Shown: positions 7,606 through 15,225, counted from the first letter of the stretch. The stretch: DNA of 16,887 nt from Cohaesibacteraceae bacterium (GCA_016764535.1 JAESRR010000178.1:3192-20078); one strand, 5' to 3'. A program made the numbers and translations. Notes: generated by a model from the sequence alone, not told the origin.

Positions 7606-8502
7606 TCACCCAACATCAATACCATCCGCCTTGCGCTTTTGATCCGGTTCGATGTGGATCGTCGCGCTGGCACCTGCGATAGCTTTACCCAGCGCGTTCT
7701 CGATCCGGTCACAAATATCATGGCTGGCAGCAACGCTCATTGCGCCATCGACCACCAGATGAAACTCAATGAAATGCACCGGCCCGGCGATGCGGGTTTT
7801 GATGTCATGGACCTGCAATGCACCTGAGGCATGTTTGATAATCGTCGCTTCGATCAGCGCCGTGTCTTCGCTATCCGCAGCCTTGTCCATCAATCCATCG
7901 ACGGAGGAAGAAACCAGTTTCCAGCCTTCCCACAGCACATTCAGCCCGACGATGATTGCCATGATAGGATCAAGGATCGCCCAGCCGGTCAAAAGCGCGA
8001 CACCCAGCCCGAACAACACACCAACAGAAGTCACAACATCAGCCAGGATATGTCGCCCGTCGGCGGAGAGCGCTGGCGATCTCGCCTTCTTTCCGGCGGT
8101 GATCAAAACATAAGCCCAGATACCGTTGATCAGTGTCGCCACCGCATTGACCGCCATGCCTGACCCTGGCATATCCAGCGCATAACCATGGCGCAGGGCG
8201 GATATCGCTTCGTTGAAGATCAGTAAAGCCGCGACGACAATGAGGATGCCTTCAATCACTGCCGAGAAATATTCCGCCTTGTGATGGCCAAACTGATGGT
8301 CGGCATCTGCCGGGCGTTGCGCAATTGAAATCGCGATAAAAGCAACGATGGCCGCAACCACATTGACGATTGATTCAAGCGCATCTGACCACAGTGCAAC
8401 CGACCCGCTGAGATACCAGGCAAGAAACTTGATCCACATCACAATGATCGCGATGATGATTGACCAGAGGGCGAGGCGCGACAGGGATTTGGTTTCAGCC
8501 AT
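7606..8502 (-). CDS. Cation diffusion facilitator (CDF) family metal-ion efflux transporter
   Basis: A 298-residue CDF transporter: an N-terminal membrane domain with about six hydrophobic segments (roughly 10-30, 45-62, 80-100, 115-137, 155-172, 175-195) and a cytoplasmic domain from about 205. Family landmarks are SDALES at 39-44, HQFGHHKAEYFSA at 69-81, and GRHILAD at 149-155 giving H151xxxD155 of the transport site. The cytoplasmic domain contains H232, H243, H248, H261 and H283, candidate regulatory metal sites. CDF proteins exchange Zn(II), Fe(II), Mn(II) or Co(II) for protons to lower cytoplasmic metal. By eye, the position matching the second Asp of the YiiP DxxxD site is S44, with E43 adjacent, so specificity should not be assumed. 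Start ATG 8502-8500; its ribosome-binding site is weak. It appears monocistronic. Confidence 0.92.
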   Translation of the reverse strand: MAETKSLSRLALWSIIIAIIVMWIKFLAWYLSGSVALWSDALESIVNVVAAIVAFIAISIAQRPADADHQFGHHKAEYFSAVIEGILIVVAALLIFNEAISALRHGYALDMPGSGMAVNAVATLINGIWAYVLITAGKKARSPALSADGRHILADVVTSVGVLFGLGVALLTGWAILDPIMAIIVGLNVLWEGWKLVSSSVDGLMDKAADSEDTALIEATIIKHASGALQVHDIKTRIAGPVHFIEFHLVVDGAMSVAASHDICDRIENALGKAIAGASATIHIEPDQKRKADGIDVG

Positions 8503-8558
8503 GGTGACTTTCAGGGTATATGCGGATGTAACCGACCCATTATACGGTGATTCCGGTT

Positions 8559-8689
8559 TTATGGATTGTACGAAATGACGGTCTTTTGGGCGAGGTGGAC
8601 CTTCGCCGGTTAAACTGAACAGTCTCGGTTGCCTGGCACCAACGACACAACACTCGCTGTATCACCCTGATGTCGATCAACATCCATAG
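8559..8689. repeat. Decayed REPIN/MITE-like repeat, copy 9
   Basis: 131 bp. The left end TTATGGATTGTACGAAATGACG still resembles the consensus, but its stem is lost. The right half ACCCTGAT-GTCG-ATCAACAT is mispaired yet keeps ATCCATAG followed by GTGCGG. The preserved overall length argues that this is a mutated element rather than chance. Confidence 0.55.
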
Positions 8690-8813
8690 TGCGGCAGCGC
8701 AGCGAATCTCGCACTGGAGGTGACATACCGCCTTCGAACTTCTCCCGGTTCAACCCAGATCAGGCCGGGCGCTCAGGTAAATCGCTGCCGTTAGCGATGT
8801 CTTCAACGCTGCA

Positions 8814-8946
8814 TGATGGATTCTGAAATAAATTCAGAATGACAGGGAGAGAATCGCAAGCACCGGAAAATCACAACAATTTCAGTTGCCTGGCTCCAGC
8901 ATAACCCCACCCTCTGTGTCACCCTGATGAAGATCACGGTCCATAG
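8814..8946. repeat. REPIN/MITE-like repeat, copy 10
   Basis: 133 bp. Left stem ATTCTGAA/TTCAGAAT, loop ATAAA. The right half ACCCTGAT/ATCACGGT with loop GAAG has one internal mismatch. Confidence 0.82.
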
Positions 8947-9022
8947 TGATGCCGGACATCTGGCACAGGGTTGGCTTTATAAACACCCTTCGTTCGCTCC
9001 TGGTCTCTGACATCGCACTCCC

Positions 9023-9880
9023 TCAGCGGAACCTTGCCCGATAGGCGCGCGGGGTCATGCCGTTTAACGCCCGGAACTGCCGATTGAAATTAGCCAGCGA
9101 CTGATATCCAACGGCATCTGCGATAAATGCCACCGGCTGCTCGCCGCTCGATAGCCTGGCGCAGGCGTCTCCAATCCGCATCCGCATCAAATAGCCCGAG
9201 ATTGTCGTATGGGTGTGCTTGCGGAACAACCGGTGCAGGCCCGACGGGCTCAGTGCTGCGATATCGGCCAGTTCCTCCAGCGATATCCCCCGATGATAAT
9301 TGCTGTGAATGTGGTTGAGCACCCGGTCGAGCCGCCCGGCGTTTTCTCCAGCTTGCTCATTCGAAGGCCCGGTACTGGCGAGGATCACAGCGCCATCATC
9401 ACGCGTCAGCGCCATCAATATCCCCAGCAGATCCAGCAATCCTTCCGACGAAGGTTTCGCGAACAACGCCTCAATATCATCCCGCGCTGCATCGGACGCA
9501 GCGCCAGCGAAGTGTAACCCCTTGCCAGCCCGCTGCAACATGGTGTCGAGCACGCCAAACTCCACACAGCTGGATGTTAATTGCGACAGCCATGCCGGAT
9601 GCAAATGCATCACCAGCGCCACATGTGGCTCTGTGAGACAATATTTGTCCCGCGATGCCCAGGTGTGTGGCAGATTGGGGCCAATCAGAACCAGATCACC
9701 ATCATCATATTCCCCTGTGTGATCTCCGATAAATCGTTGCCCGCGTGAGTTCAGCGTCAGGGTCAGCTCATACTCAATATGGTGATGCCATTGAAACGGG
9801 ATGCAATCATCAAGCCGTCGATCAAGACGGGCCCAGGAGGCATTGGGGTCCCCCAGCGGTTTTTCCAAAAACGGCTTCAT
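9023..9880 (-). CDS. AraC/XylS-family transcriptional regulator with N-terminal cupin
   Basis: A 285-residue regulator of normal AraC length. Residues about 20-100 form an effector-binding cupin: WHHHIEYELT (H32-H34), GDLVLIGPNLPHTW at 61-74 and MHLHP at 91-95. The C-terminal 100 residues hold the two helix-turn-helix units: ISLEELADIAALSPSGLHRL (199-218) and the signature FIADAVGYQSLANFNRQF (252-269), then the family end GMTPRAYR. It binds DNA and senses a small molecule through the cupin. It is divergent from the oxygenase gene with only 121 bp between starts, so it probably controls that gene and perhaps itself. A GAGGG lies about 11 bases upstream of the ATG. Confidence 0.93.
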   Translation of the reverse strand: MKPFLEKPLGDPNASWARLDRRLDDCIPFQWHHHIEYELTLTLNSRGQRFIGDHTGEYDDGDLVLIGPNLPHTWASRDKYCLTEPHVALVMHLHPAWLSQLTSSCVEFGVLDTMLQRAGKGLHFAGAASDAARDDIEALFAKPSSEGLLDLLGILMALTRDDGAVILASTGPSNEQAGENAGRLDRVLNHIHSNYHRGISLEELADIAALSPSGLHRLFRKHTHTTISGYLMRMRIGDACARLSSGEQPVAFIADAVGYQSLANFNRQFRALNGMTPRAYRARFR

Positions 9881-9908
9881 GGCGCAACTACCCTCACAAC
9901 AACGCCAT

Positions 9909-9923
9909 TATAGTATCACTATA
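9909..9923. promoter_or_regulatory. Palindrome between divergent regulator and oxygenase genes
   Basis: TATAGT-ATC-ACTATA is a perfect 6-bp inverted repeat around a 3-base centre. Read on either strand it gives TATAGT, one base from the TATAAT -10 consensus. It could therefore be a shared pair of -10 boxes for both genes or an operator. I see no good -35 at the right spacing on either side, and AraC proteins usually bind direct repeats, so the role is uncertain. Confidence 0.4.
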
Positions 9924-10001
9924 CGCAATGACAAAACAACATCACTCGGTCTGTCTGGCGTTAAATTGATCCTTAAAAAGCATCAGGGCGAGGAGACGAT
10001 C

Positions 10002-10937
10002 ATGCAAGCAGATCTGGTTTTGGGAGATCACCCCAGCACAAAAAAAGTCACAACACAGCTCAAAGATATCAAAAAGACCATGCCGCTTCGGGTGCTGAGC
10101 GAGGATGACTGGCAGCACTGGATCACCAAAGGCTATGTGATCGTCCGACAAATCGTCCCGGCAGCCAATGTCGAACGGCTGGTTGAAACCCTGCTGGAGT
10201 TTGATGAAAAAGATCCGGGCGACCCGACAACCTGGTATGCACCCCAGCGCCGCGACCACATGATGAAAGAACTTAACAATGCGGGCATGGTCGAGATCTA
10301 CAATCACCAGCACCTGTGGGACAACCGCATGGAGCAACGGGTCTATGATGCCTTTGTCGATATCTGGGATCGCACAGATCTGTGGGTGACGATTGATCGC
10401 GCCAATCTCAACCCACCTAAAAAAACCAAGGGCAACCGGGAGGGCTTCATCCATTGGGACGTTGATACATCGGTGCGACCACAGCCCATCGGCGTTCAGG
10501 GTGTGTTGAGCCTCAAAAAACAGGACGGTGATGTTGGTGGCTTCCAGTGTGTGCCGGAGATCTTTGAGAACTTTGAAAAATGGGAGAAAACCCAGCCCAC
10601 AGATCGTGATCCCCTCCACCCCGCTATGGAGGGTCTCACCGCTATCAATATCGAGATGGAGGCCGGTGATCTGTTGATCTTTAATTCCCTGCTCGCCCAT
10701 GGCGTACGACCCAACCACTCGGATGACCGCCTGCGCATGGCGCAATATATCTCGATGCAACCATCTGACTGGGAGAATGTAATTGAGCGTGAGGAACGGG
10801 TGCGTATCTGGCGCGAGCGCGGTAACCCCAAGCGTGGCGCTTTTCCCGGCGATCCGCGCGAATGGGAGAGGAAAAAACATCAGACAGCAAAACTAACGCC
10901 TCTGGGTGAAAAGCTGCTGGGTCTCACCAACTGGTGA
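10002..10937 (+). CDS. Phytanoyl-CoA dioxygenase (PhyH)-family Fe(II)/2-oxoglutarate oxygenase
   Basis: A 311-residue soluble enzyme of the PhyH family, non-haem iron oxygenases that hydroxylate a substrate while decarboxylating 2-oxoglutarate. The facial triad is visible: HWD (H151, D153) and the distal H233 in LLAHGVRPNHS, with R243 about ten residues later as the likely 2-oxoglutarate carboxylate anchor. The double-stranded beta-helix core spans about 125-255. The ectoine hydroxylase signature is absent, so EctD is unlikely; the substrate is unknown. I chose the ATG preceded by AGGAG at optimal spacing. The longer frame adds 67 codons whose 5' part lies inside the AraC gene and is not protein-like. 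There is no signal peptide, so it is cytoplasmic. The divergent AraC gene is the likely regulator. Confidence 0.9.
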   Translation: MQADLVLGDHPSTKKVTTQLKDIKKTMPLRVLSEDDWQHWITKGYVIVRQIVPAANVERLVETLLEFDEKDPGDPTTWYAPQRRDHMMKELNNAGMVEIYNHQHLWDNRMEQRVYDAFVDIWDRTDLWVTIDRANLNPPKKTKGNREGFIHWDVDTSVRPQPIGVQGVLSLKKQDGDVGGFQCVPEIFENFEKWEKTQPTDRDPLHPAMEGLTAINIEMEAGDLLIFNSLLAHGVRPNHSDDRLRMAQYISMQPSDWENVIEREERVRIWRERGNPKRGAFPGDPREWERKKHQTAKLTPLGEKLLGLTNW

Positions 10938-10947
10938 TACAGGCCGA

Positions 10948-10981
10948 AATAAAAAATGGGTGCAGCGCTTGCGCTACACCC
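10948..10981 (-). terminator. Rho-independent terminator of the binding-protein operon
   Basis: On the minus strand GGGTGTAGCGC and GCGCTGCACCC form an 11-bp stem with one mismatch and a minimal AA loop, directly followed by ATTTTTTATT. It starts 29 bp after the stop of the last binding-protein gene. On the plus strand the hairpin has no T-run, so it would only weakly stop the oxygenase transcript. Confidence 0.85.
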
Positions 10982-11010
10982 GGTCTTGCGACACATAAAC
11001 GATTCAGAAC

Positions 11011-11844
11011 CTAGTGGCGACCAAAAGGTTCGAAACCTGGCAGCATAGCGGTGTTCCACTTGCCTTCTTCAGGCAGATACTCCGCGCGAATTTTAGCAAG
11101 TGTGCCATCTGTCACCATTGAGGCATAGGCATCTTCCCATTTTTTCACGACGTCCTTTGCAGTAGCGTTGGAGAAGCTGAGATAAAGACCCAGACGTCCA
11201 TAGGTTCCGACCGAGCGCACAGCCGTTGAATCTTTGCCCTGTTTCTTCAGCTCATGGGCCATCGCCACATCCGGCATTACCACCGCAACCGTACGACCTT
11301 TTAGCAGCATAAATGCCAGTTTACCGGCATCATGCACTTCCATGATATTTTCAAGACCGGCCTTTTTGGACATTTTTTGTGCACCGCCTCCGGCCTGCAT
11401 CAAAACACTGTCTACATTGCGGAGATCATCCAGATTTTCGATTTTCACATCGGAATTAGCGTCAATAAACACAGTTTCATTCATCGCAAATAACGGGCCG
11501 ACCCATTGAAATTTACCTTCACGTGATCCAACACGGGCCATAGAAAACAAACCCACATTGGGGATTTTCTCCGTCATTTTGTAGGCCCGTTTCCAGGGAA
11601 GAACCTCGATCTCGCCGGTATAGCCAACACGTTTGTTCATTTCGCGAACAATCGCGACGGCAATGCCTTTCAGTTCACCATCTTCCATATAGTCAAATGG
11701 CTCGAAATCCTCGGTCAAAATACGAACTTCAGTCGCACTTGCAAAAGCGCTCATGCCGGGCATCAATGTTGCCGCCAGTGTGAGCGCCAGTCCGGCGAGC
11801 GCTGATTTCAGAAAGGTGCTGCGTTTCATAACATTCTGTTTCAT
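11011..11844 (-). CDS. Family-3 periplasmic solute-binding protein, paralog 5 (last in operon)
   Basis: A 277-residue exported protein of the SBP_bac_3 / PBPb fold (COG0834-like). The signal peptide covers about 1-37 (hydrophobic 15-30, cleavage probably near AFASA). Conserved blocks shared by all five neighbours are ILTEDFEPFDYMEDGELKG at 42-60, VLPWKRAY at 81-88, SMARVGSREGKFQWVGPLF at 101-119, the QAGG loop at 150-153, D192 after the GRTVAVVM strand, and YLPEEGKW near the C-terminus. The ligand-loop HQ of the other four paralogs is replaced here by QK, so the ligand may differ. A 69-bp gap separates it from the preceding gene, the longest in the cluster, and AAAGGG precedes the start. No transporter subunit is present. 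Members normally bind polar amino acids or similar compounds. Confidence 0.88.
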   Translation of the reverse strand: MKQNVMKRSTFLKSALAGLALTLAATLMPGMSAFASATEVRILTEDFEPFDYMEDGELKGIAVAIVREMNKRVGYTGEIEVLPWKRAYKMTEKIPNVGLFSMARVGSREGKFQWVGPLFAMNETVFIDANSDVKIENLDDLRNVDSVLMQAGGGAQKMSKKAGLENIMEVHDAGKLAFMLLKGRTVAVVMPDVAMAHELKKQGKDSTAVRSVGTYGRLGLYLSFSNATAKDVVKKWEDAYASMVTDGTLAKIRAEYLPEEGKWNTAMLPGFEPFGRH

Positions 11845-11913
11845 TGCATTTTCCCTTTGTTGTGTTCTTTTTGGCCGGCAAGATCTCCCCCCGGCAGGTG
11901 GTTTATTTAAAAT

Positions 11914-12705
11914 CTAGAAAGAATATGCGTCGATTTCCGAAATCTGGTCGGCGTGCCAGTCCTGTGCATCGGGGACATATTGCGCCCGGATTTTATCAAG
12001 CGTTCCATCGGCCTTCATGGCTGCGTAGGCAGTGGTCCATTTCGCGATTTCGGTTTTTGAGGTCTTTTTGGAAAACCCAAGATAAAGCCGTGCTTCACCA
12101 AAAAACATCACCGGGGTAACAGTGCCATTTTCCTTACCCAGCTTTTTGAGTTCGTGCGCCAGACCCAGATCGGCTATCGCCAGCGCGTCGGTCCGCCCGC
12201 GCACCAGCATGGTGGCAAGACGATTAACGTCGTGAACTTCCATTATATTGGTGAGGCCATGTTTGACCAGCATCTGGTGCAACCCGCCGCCTGCTTGCGC
12301 CGCGATAGACCCCAGTTTTTTCAGATCGTTAAGTGAATTTACTTCAATTTCCTCTCCGGTCCGCATGAAGATATATTCGCGGGCAGAATAGAGCGGGCCG
12401 ACCCATTGAAATTCATCTTCCCGGACTGATGTACGCAACATCGAATAAATGCCGGTATTGGCATTGTCGTGCGCCATTTTGTACCCGCGCTTCCACGGCA
12501 ACATTTCCATGCTGACTTCACTGTCTACCCGACTGATAAGTTCCTTGACGATCGCTGGAGCAATGCCTTTGAATTCACCGTCTTCCATATAGTTAAATGG
12601 TGCGAAATCCTCGACAACAATGTGGATTTTCTCGGCAGCGACATTTGAGACACCCAGAGTCAGTCCGAGCAGCGCTGCGCCTATTGTCTTGCTCAATTTG
12701 TTCAT
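11914..12705 (-). CDS. Family-3 periplasmic solute-binding protein, paralog 4
   Basis: 263 residues from the ATG at 12705-12703, which has GAGGGA eight bases upstream; a TTG two codons earlier is less likely. The signal peptide is about 1-24 (ends NVAA-EKIH). Family blocks: VEDFAPFNYMEDGEFKG at 31-47, MLPWKRGY at 68-75, RTSVREDEFQWVGPLYS at 91-107, QAGGGLHQ at 137-144, D179, and YVPDAQDW near the end. It resembles paralog 5 most in NIMEVHD and AHELKKxGK, suggesting a more recent duplication. It starts two bases after the stop of paralog 3, so translation is probably coupled. The ligand is unknown. Confidence 0.88.
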   Translation of the reverse strand: MNKLSKTIGAALLGLTLGVSNVAAEKIHIVVEDFAPFNYMEDGEFKGIAPAIVKELISRVDSEVSMEMLPWKRGYKMAHDNANTGIYSMLRTSVREDEFQWVGPLYSAREYIFMRTGEEIEVNSLNDLKKLGSIAAQAGGGLHQMLVKHGLTNIMEVHDVNRLATMLVRGRTDALAIADLGLAHELKKLGKENGTVTPVMFFGEARLYLGFSKKTSKTEIAKWTTAYAAMKADGTLDKIRAQYVPDAQDWHADQISEIDAYSF

Positions 12706-12707
12706 GA

Positions 12708-13511
12708 TCAAAGTCCCTCGAGTTGCGGAGCGTCCCAGACATCGCTTGATGGCAAATACCGGTCCTGTATTCGTTGAAGCGTGCCGTCGTCGCGCATGGA
12801 TTTAAGAGCCGTGCGCCAGCGGCGAAGTACTTTGGGAGACGTCGCCGGGGAGAACCCGATATAGCTTCCCCACCCACTCGCACGCACCACGGGTTGTATG
12901 GAAGAATAGTCCTCGCCCATATCCTGCAATTGTCTGGCTACAAACAGATCGGAACTCATAATCGCGGTGACCCGCTTGTTGAGCAGCAAGTGCGAGATAC
13001 GCGAAATATCATGAACGCCCAGAACATTGGTTAGCCCCAGACTTTGCAAATATTGGTGATTGGCACCACCGGCCTGGGTGACGATTTGTTCAAGCTTTGC
13101 AAGATCGTCAATGGAGCTGATTTTTAGTTTTGAATCCCCATGCACAAAGATAAAAGTGTTGGCGGCGAACAGCGGCCCGACCCATTGAAATAAATCCTCA
13201 CGCACAGGTGTACGCGCCATGGAAAACAAACCTGTACCGGACCGGTTTTTAGCCTGTTCATAGCCGCGTTTCCAGGGCAGAATCTCGATAGGCTCAACAT
13301 GACCCATACGCTTTTGAAGCTCCCTGACAACTTCAGCACCAATACCTGTGAGCTGGCCATTTTCCATATATTGCAGGGGCGGATAAATCTCGGTGAGCAG
13401 TCGCACACTTTTTGCCTGGGCCAGGTTTAAACCAGGCCCGCTCCAAAGCATTATGGCTACAAAACCGCAGCAAACCCGTTTGATTGCGGTTTTCAGAAAC
13501 TCCATACTCAT
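12708..13511 (-). CDS. Family-3 periplasmic solute-binding protein, paralog 3
   Basis: 267 residues; the ATG at 13511 overlaps the TGA of paralog 2 (ATGA), and a second ATG lies two codons in. Signal peptide about 1-33, hydrophobic 13-32, likely cut after AQA. Family blocks: LLTEIYPPLQYMENGQLTG at 38-56, ILPWKRGY at 77-84, SMARTPVREDLFQWVGPLF at 97-115, QAGGANHQ at 146-153, D188 and YLPSSDVW near the end. The acidic ED of the first block (TEDF in paralogs 4 and 5) is EI here, and the usual FNY is LQY, a change near the predicted ligand cleft. Two cysteines (14, 15) in the signal do not form a standard lipobox. Confidence 0.88.
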   Translation of the reverse strand: MSMEFLKTAIKRVCCGFVAIMLWSGPGLNLAQAKSVRLLTEIYPPLQYMENGQLTGIGAEVVRELQKRMGHVEPIEILPWKRGYEQAKNRSGTGLFSMARTPVREDLFQWVGPLFAANTFIFVHGDSKLKISSIDDLAKLEQIVTQAGGANHQYLQSLGLTNVLGVHDISRISHLLLNKRVTAIMSSDLFVARQLQDMGEDYSSIQPVVRASGWGSYIGFSPATSPKVLRRWRTALKSMRDDGTLQRIQDRYLPSSDVWDAPQLEGL

Positions 13512-14317
13512 GAGGGGAACCCCTCAAACACCGGCGCGTTCCAGACATCATCGCCTGGCAAATATTGCTCGCGAATACGCTTGAGTGTGCCGTCGGCTTT
13601 CATCGCTTCAAAAGCTTCGGTCCAGGCATTGATAATTGTGTCCGGGGTTTGCTTGCCGAACCCCAGATACAAATCCCGCCTGCCAAGCGAGGTCACCGGC
13701 CGCACCGAAGAAAGCGGAACACCGGCATCCGCCAGATCCTTGGCGATCAAAACATCACTGGAAATTGTCGCAGCAACCCGGCCTTTCAGCAGCAATTGGG
13801 TTCTCTTTTCGAGGTCGAAAAGCGGGACAATATTTTTCACCCCGATTTTCTTCAACATCTGATGGTTTGCACCACCCGCCTGCAAGGCAATGCCCTCGAT
13901 GTTTTGCAGATCTTCAAGGGTCTCTATTTTCAGGGGATTGTCAGCGCGGGCGAATATGATCATGCCCATGCTGTAAAGCGGGCCAACCCAGTGAAATTTG
14001 TCTTCACGCTGCGCGATGCGCATCATCGAATACACACCAACGTCCGGCTTTGTCAGCGCTTCATTATACGCCCGTTTCCACGGCAGCACTTCAACCTTTG
14101 CTGTGTGCCCGACCCTGGCGCGCAGCTCATCAACAATTGCCGCACCGATGCCCTTGAGAACGCCGTCCTCAAGGTAATTTATCGGCTTGAAGTTTTCGGT
14201 CAGTATTCTGACATCGCCTGCTCCCGCATTTGCGTGAGACAATGTCTGTGCAATCAACAGCGCCACCGCAGGCAGCGCCAATATTGTTGATCGCAGGGTT
14301 CCCTCAGGAAATTTCAT
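13508..14317 (-). CDS. Family-3 periplasmic solute-binding protein, paralog 2
   Basis: 269 residues with a signal peptide about 1-32 (hydrophobic 10-25, cut near NAGA). Family blocks: ILTENFKPINYLEDGVLKG at 38-56, VLPWKRAY at 77-84, SMMRIAQREDKFHWVGPLYS at 97-116, QAGGANHQ at 146-153, D188 in TISSDV, and YLPGDDVW near the end. It groups with paralog 3 by the AGGANHQ loop and the SSD motif. GGGGAC stands upstream of the ATG, 14 bp after the stop of paralog 1; its own TGA overlaps the start of paralog 3. Predicted to be a periplasmic binding protein for an amino-acid-like ligand that is not yet assigned. Confidence 0.88.
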   Translation of the reverse strand: MKFPEGTLRSTILALPAVALLIAQTLSHANAGAGDVRILTENFKPINYLEDGVLKGIGAAIVDELRARVGHTAKVEVLPWKRAYNEALTKPDVGVYSMMRIAQREDKFHWVGPLYSMGMIIFARADNPLKIETLEDLQNIEGIALQAGGANHQMLKKIGVKNIVPLFDLEKRTQLLLKGRVAATISSDVLIAKDLADAGVPLSSVRPVTSLGRRDLYLGFGKQTPDTIINAWTEAFEAMKADGTLKRIREQYLPGDDVWNAPVFEGFPS

Positions 14318-14331
14318 GGCCCCGTCCCCGG

Positions 14332-15225
14332 CTAGCTACCTGTGTATCCAAAGGCTTCCAGCCCGGTGAGAAAATCTGCATTCCAGGTCGTTGAATCCGG
14401 AGCCCAGCGTTTTTTGATTTTGGCAACGGTGCCGTCTGAAATCATTTCAGCAAATGCATTTTGCCAGCGTGTGACAAATGCATCGGGTGTATCGGCGGAG
14501 AAGCCCAGATACAGATGCGCCACACCAAACATTGTTGCAGGGCGAACAGCAGATACGGCAATGCCGCGTTTTTTCAACTCATATGACATGGTGAAATCAC
14601 TGAGCAAAACAGCTGAAACGCGCCTGGTTAGCAGCATTTCAGGCATTTTGCCGATGTTATGCAATTCAAGAACGTCTTCTTTGTTGACCGATTTAAACAC
14701 CTGATGGGTTGAATTACCGGCCTGAATGGAAAGTGTGCCCATGTCGCGCAGATCTTCAACATTGTTCAGCACAACGTCATTGTCAGCCAGCACGAACAAA
14801 TAGTCCCGCACGCTGAACAACGGTCCAACCCAGCGGAAATTATTCTCCCGAACCGGGGTGCGAGAGAGCGAAAACAGGCCAACACGTGGTTTGGTCGACG
14901 CCATGTTAAAGGCCCGTTTCCATGGCAGAACCTCGACTTCCATGCCGGGCATGGTGCGGGCGATTAGTTCGTTGACGATCTCGGTTCCAACACCGGTAAC
15001 GGTGCCGCTCTCATCTACAAAATTAAAGGGTGCCCAGTCTTCCGTAATAATACGAACTTCAACTGCCCTTGCGTTCGGGGCCATGGTTGTAAACAGCAAT
15101 ATAAGAATGAATAAAAATGCCACGGCCTCTGCCAGCACGTAAAGATACTGGCCGGGTTTCTCCGGCATGTGCATATGATCTGTAAGATGATTGAGAAAAT
15201 GAAAATGCGGTTTCAAAACTGACAT
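14332..15225 (-). CDS. Family-3 periplasmic solute-binding protein, paralog 1 (first in operon), with long N-terminus
   Basis: 297 residues, the longest of the five. The usual signal segment (hydrophobic 29-48, possible cut after NARA) is preceded by about 25 residues rich in histidine (H7, H9, H13, H17, H19). Starting at M18 or M20 would remove most of this, but neither has a ribosome-binding site, whereas GGGGGC precedes the first ATG, so I keep the long form with caution. The segment might act as an uncleaved anchor. Family blocks: IITEDWAPFNF at 59-69, VLPWKRAF at 99-106, SLSRTPVRENNFRWVGPLFS at 119-138, QAGNSTHQ at 168-175, D210, and WAPDSTTW near the end. The first block has DESGT where the others have (E/N)DG. 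Confidence 0.85.
   Translation of the reverse strand: MSVLKPHFHFLNHLTDHMHMPEKPGQYLYVLAEAVAFLFILILLFTTMAPNARAVEVRIITEDWAPFNFVDESGTVTGVGTEIVNELIARTMPGMEVEVLPWKRAFNMASTKPRVGLFSLSRTPVRENNFRWVGPLFSVRDYLFVLADNDVVLNNVEDLRDMGTLSIQAGNSTHQVFKSVNKEDVLELHNIGKMPEMLLTRRVSAVLLSDFTMSYELKKRGIAVSAVRPATMFGVAHLYLGFSADTPDAFVTRWQNAFAEMISDGTVAKIKKRWAPDSTTWNADFLTGLEAFGYTGS

Larger units (their letters stand above)
8503..9022. other. Intergenic region between two minus-strand genes
   Basis: No gene is supported. It contains one decayed and one intact palindromic element. The region upstream of the CDF gene (8503-8558) should hold its promoter, but no clear boxes are visible. The stretch 8690-8813 between the elements matches neither spacer type. 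Confidence 0.55.

Noticed and set aside
9801..10001. 67-codon upstream extension of the oxygenase reading frame
   Set aside because: It overlaps the start of the AraC gene on the other strand, is not protein-like, and an AGGAG at good spacing precedes the internal ATG at 10002.
10002..10937. Ectoine hydroxylase (EctD)
   Set aside because: The oxygenase lacks the EctD signature around the HxD motif and no ectoine synthesis genes are nearby; only the PhyH superfamily is supported.
11874..11895. GCCGG/CCGGC inverted repeat between the last two binding-protein genes as a terminator
   Set aside because: Only 5 bp, and on the operon strand it is followed by A residues, not T; an internal terminator is unlikely.
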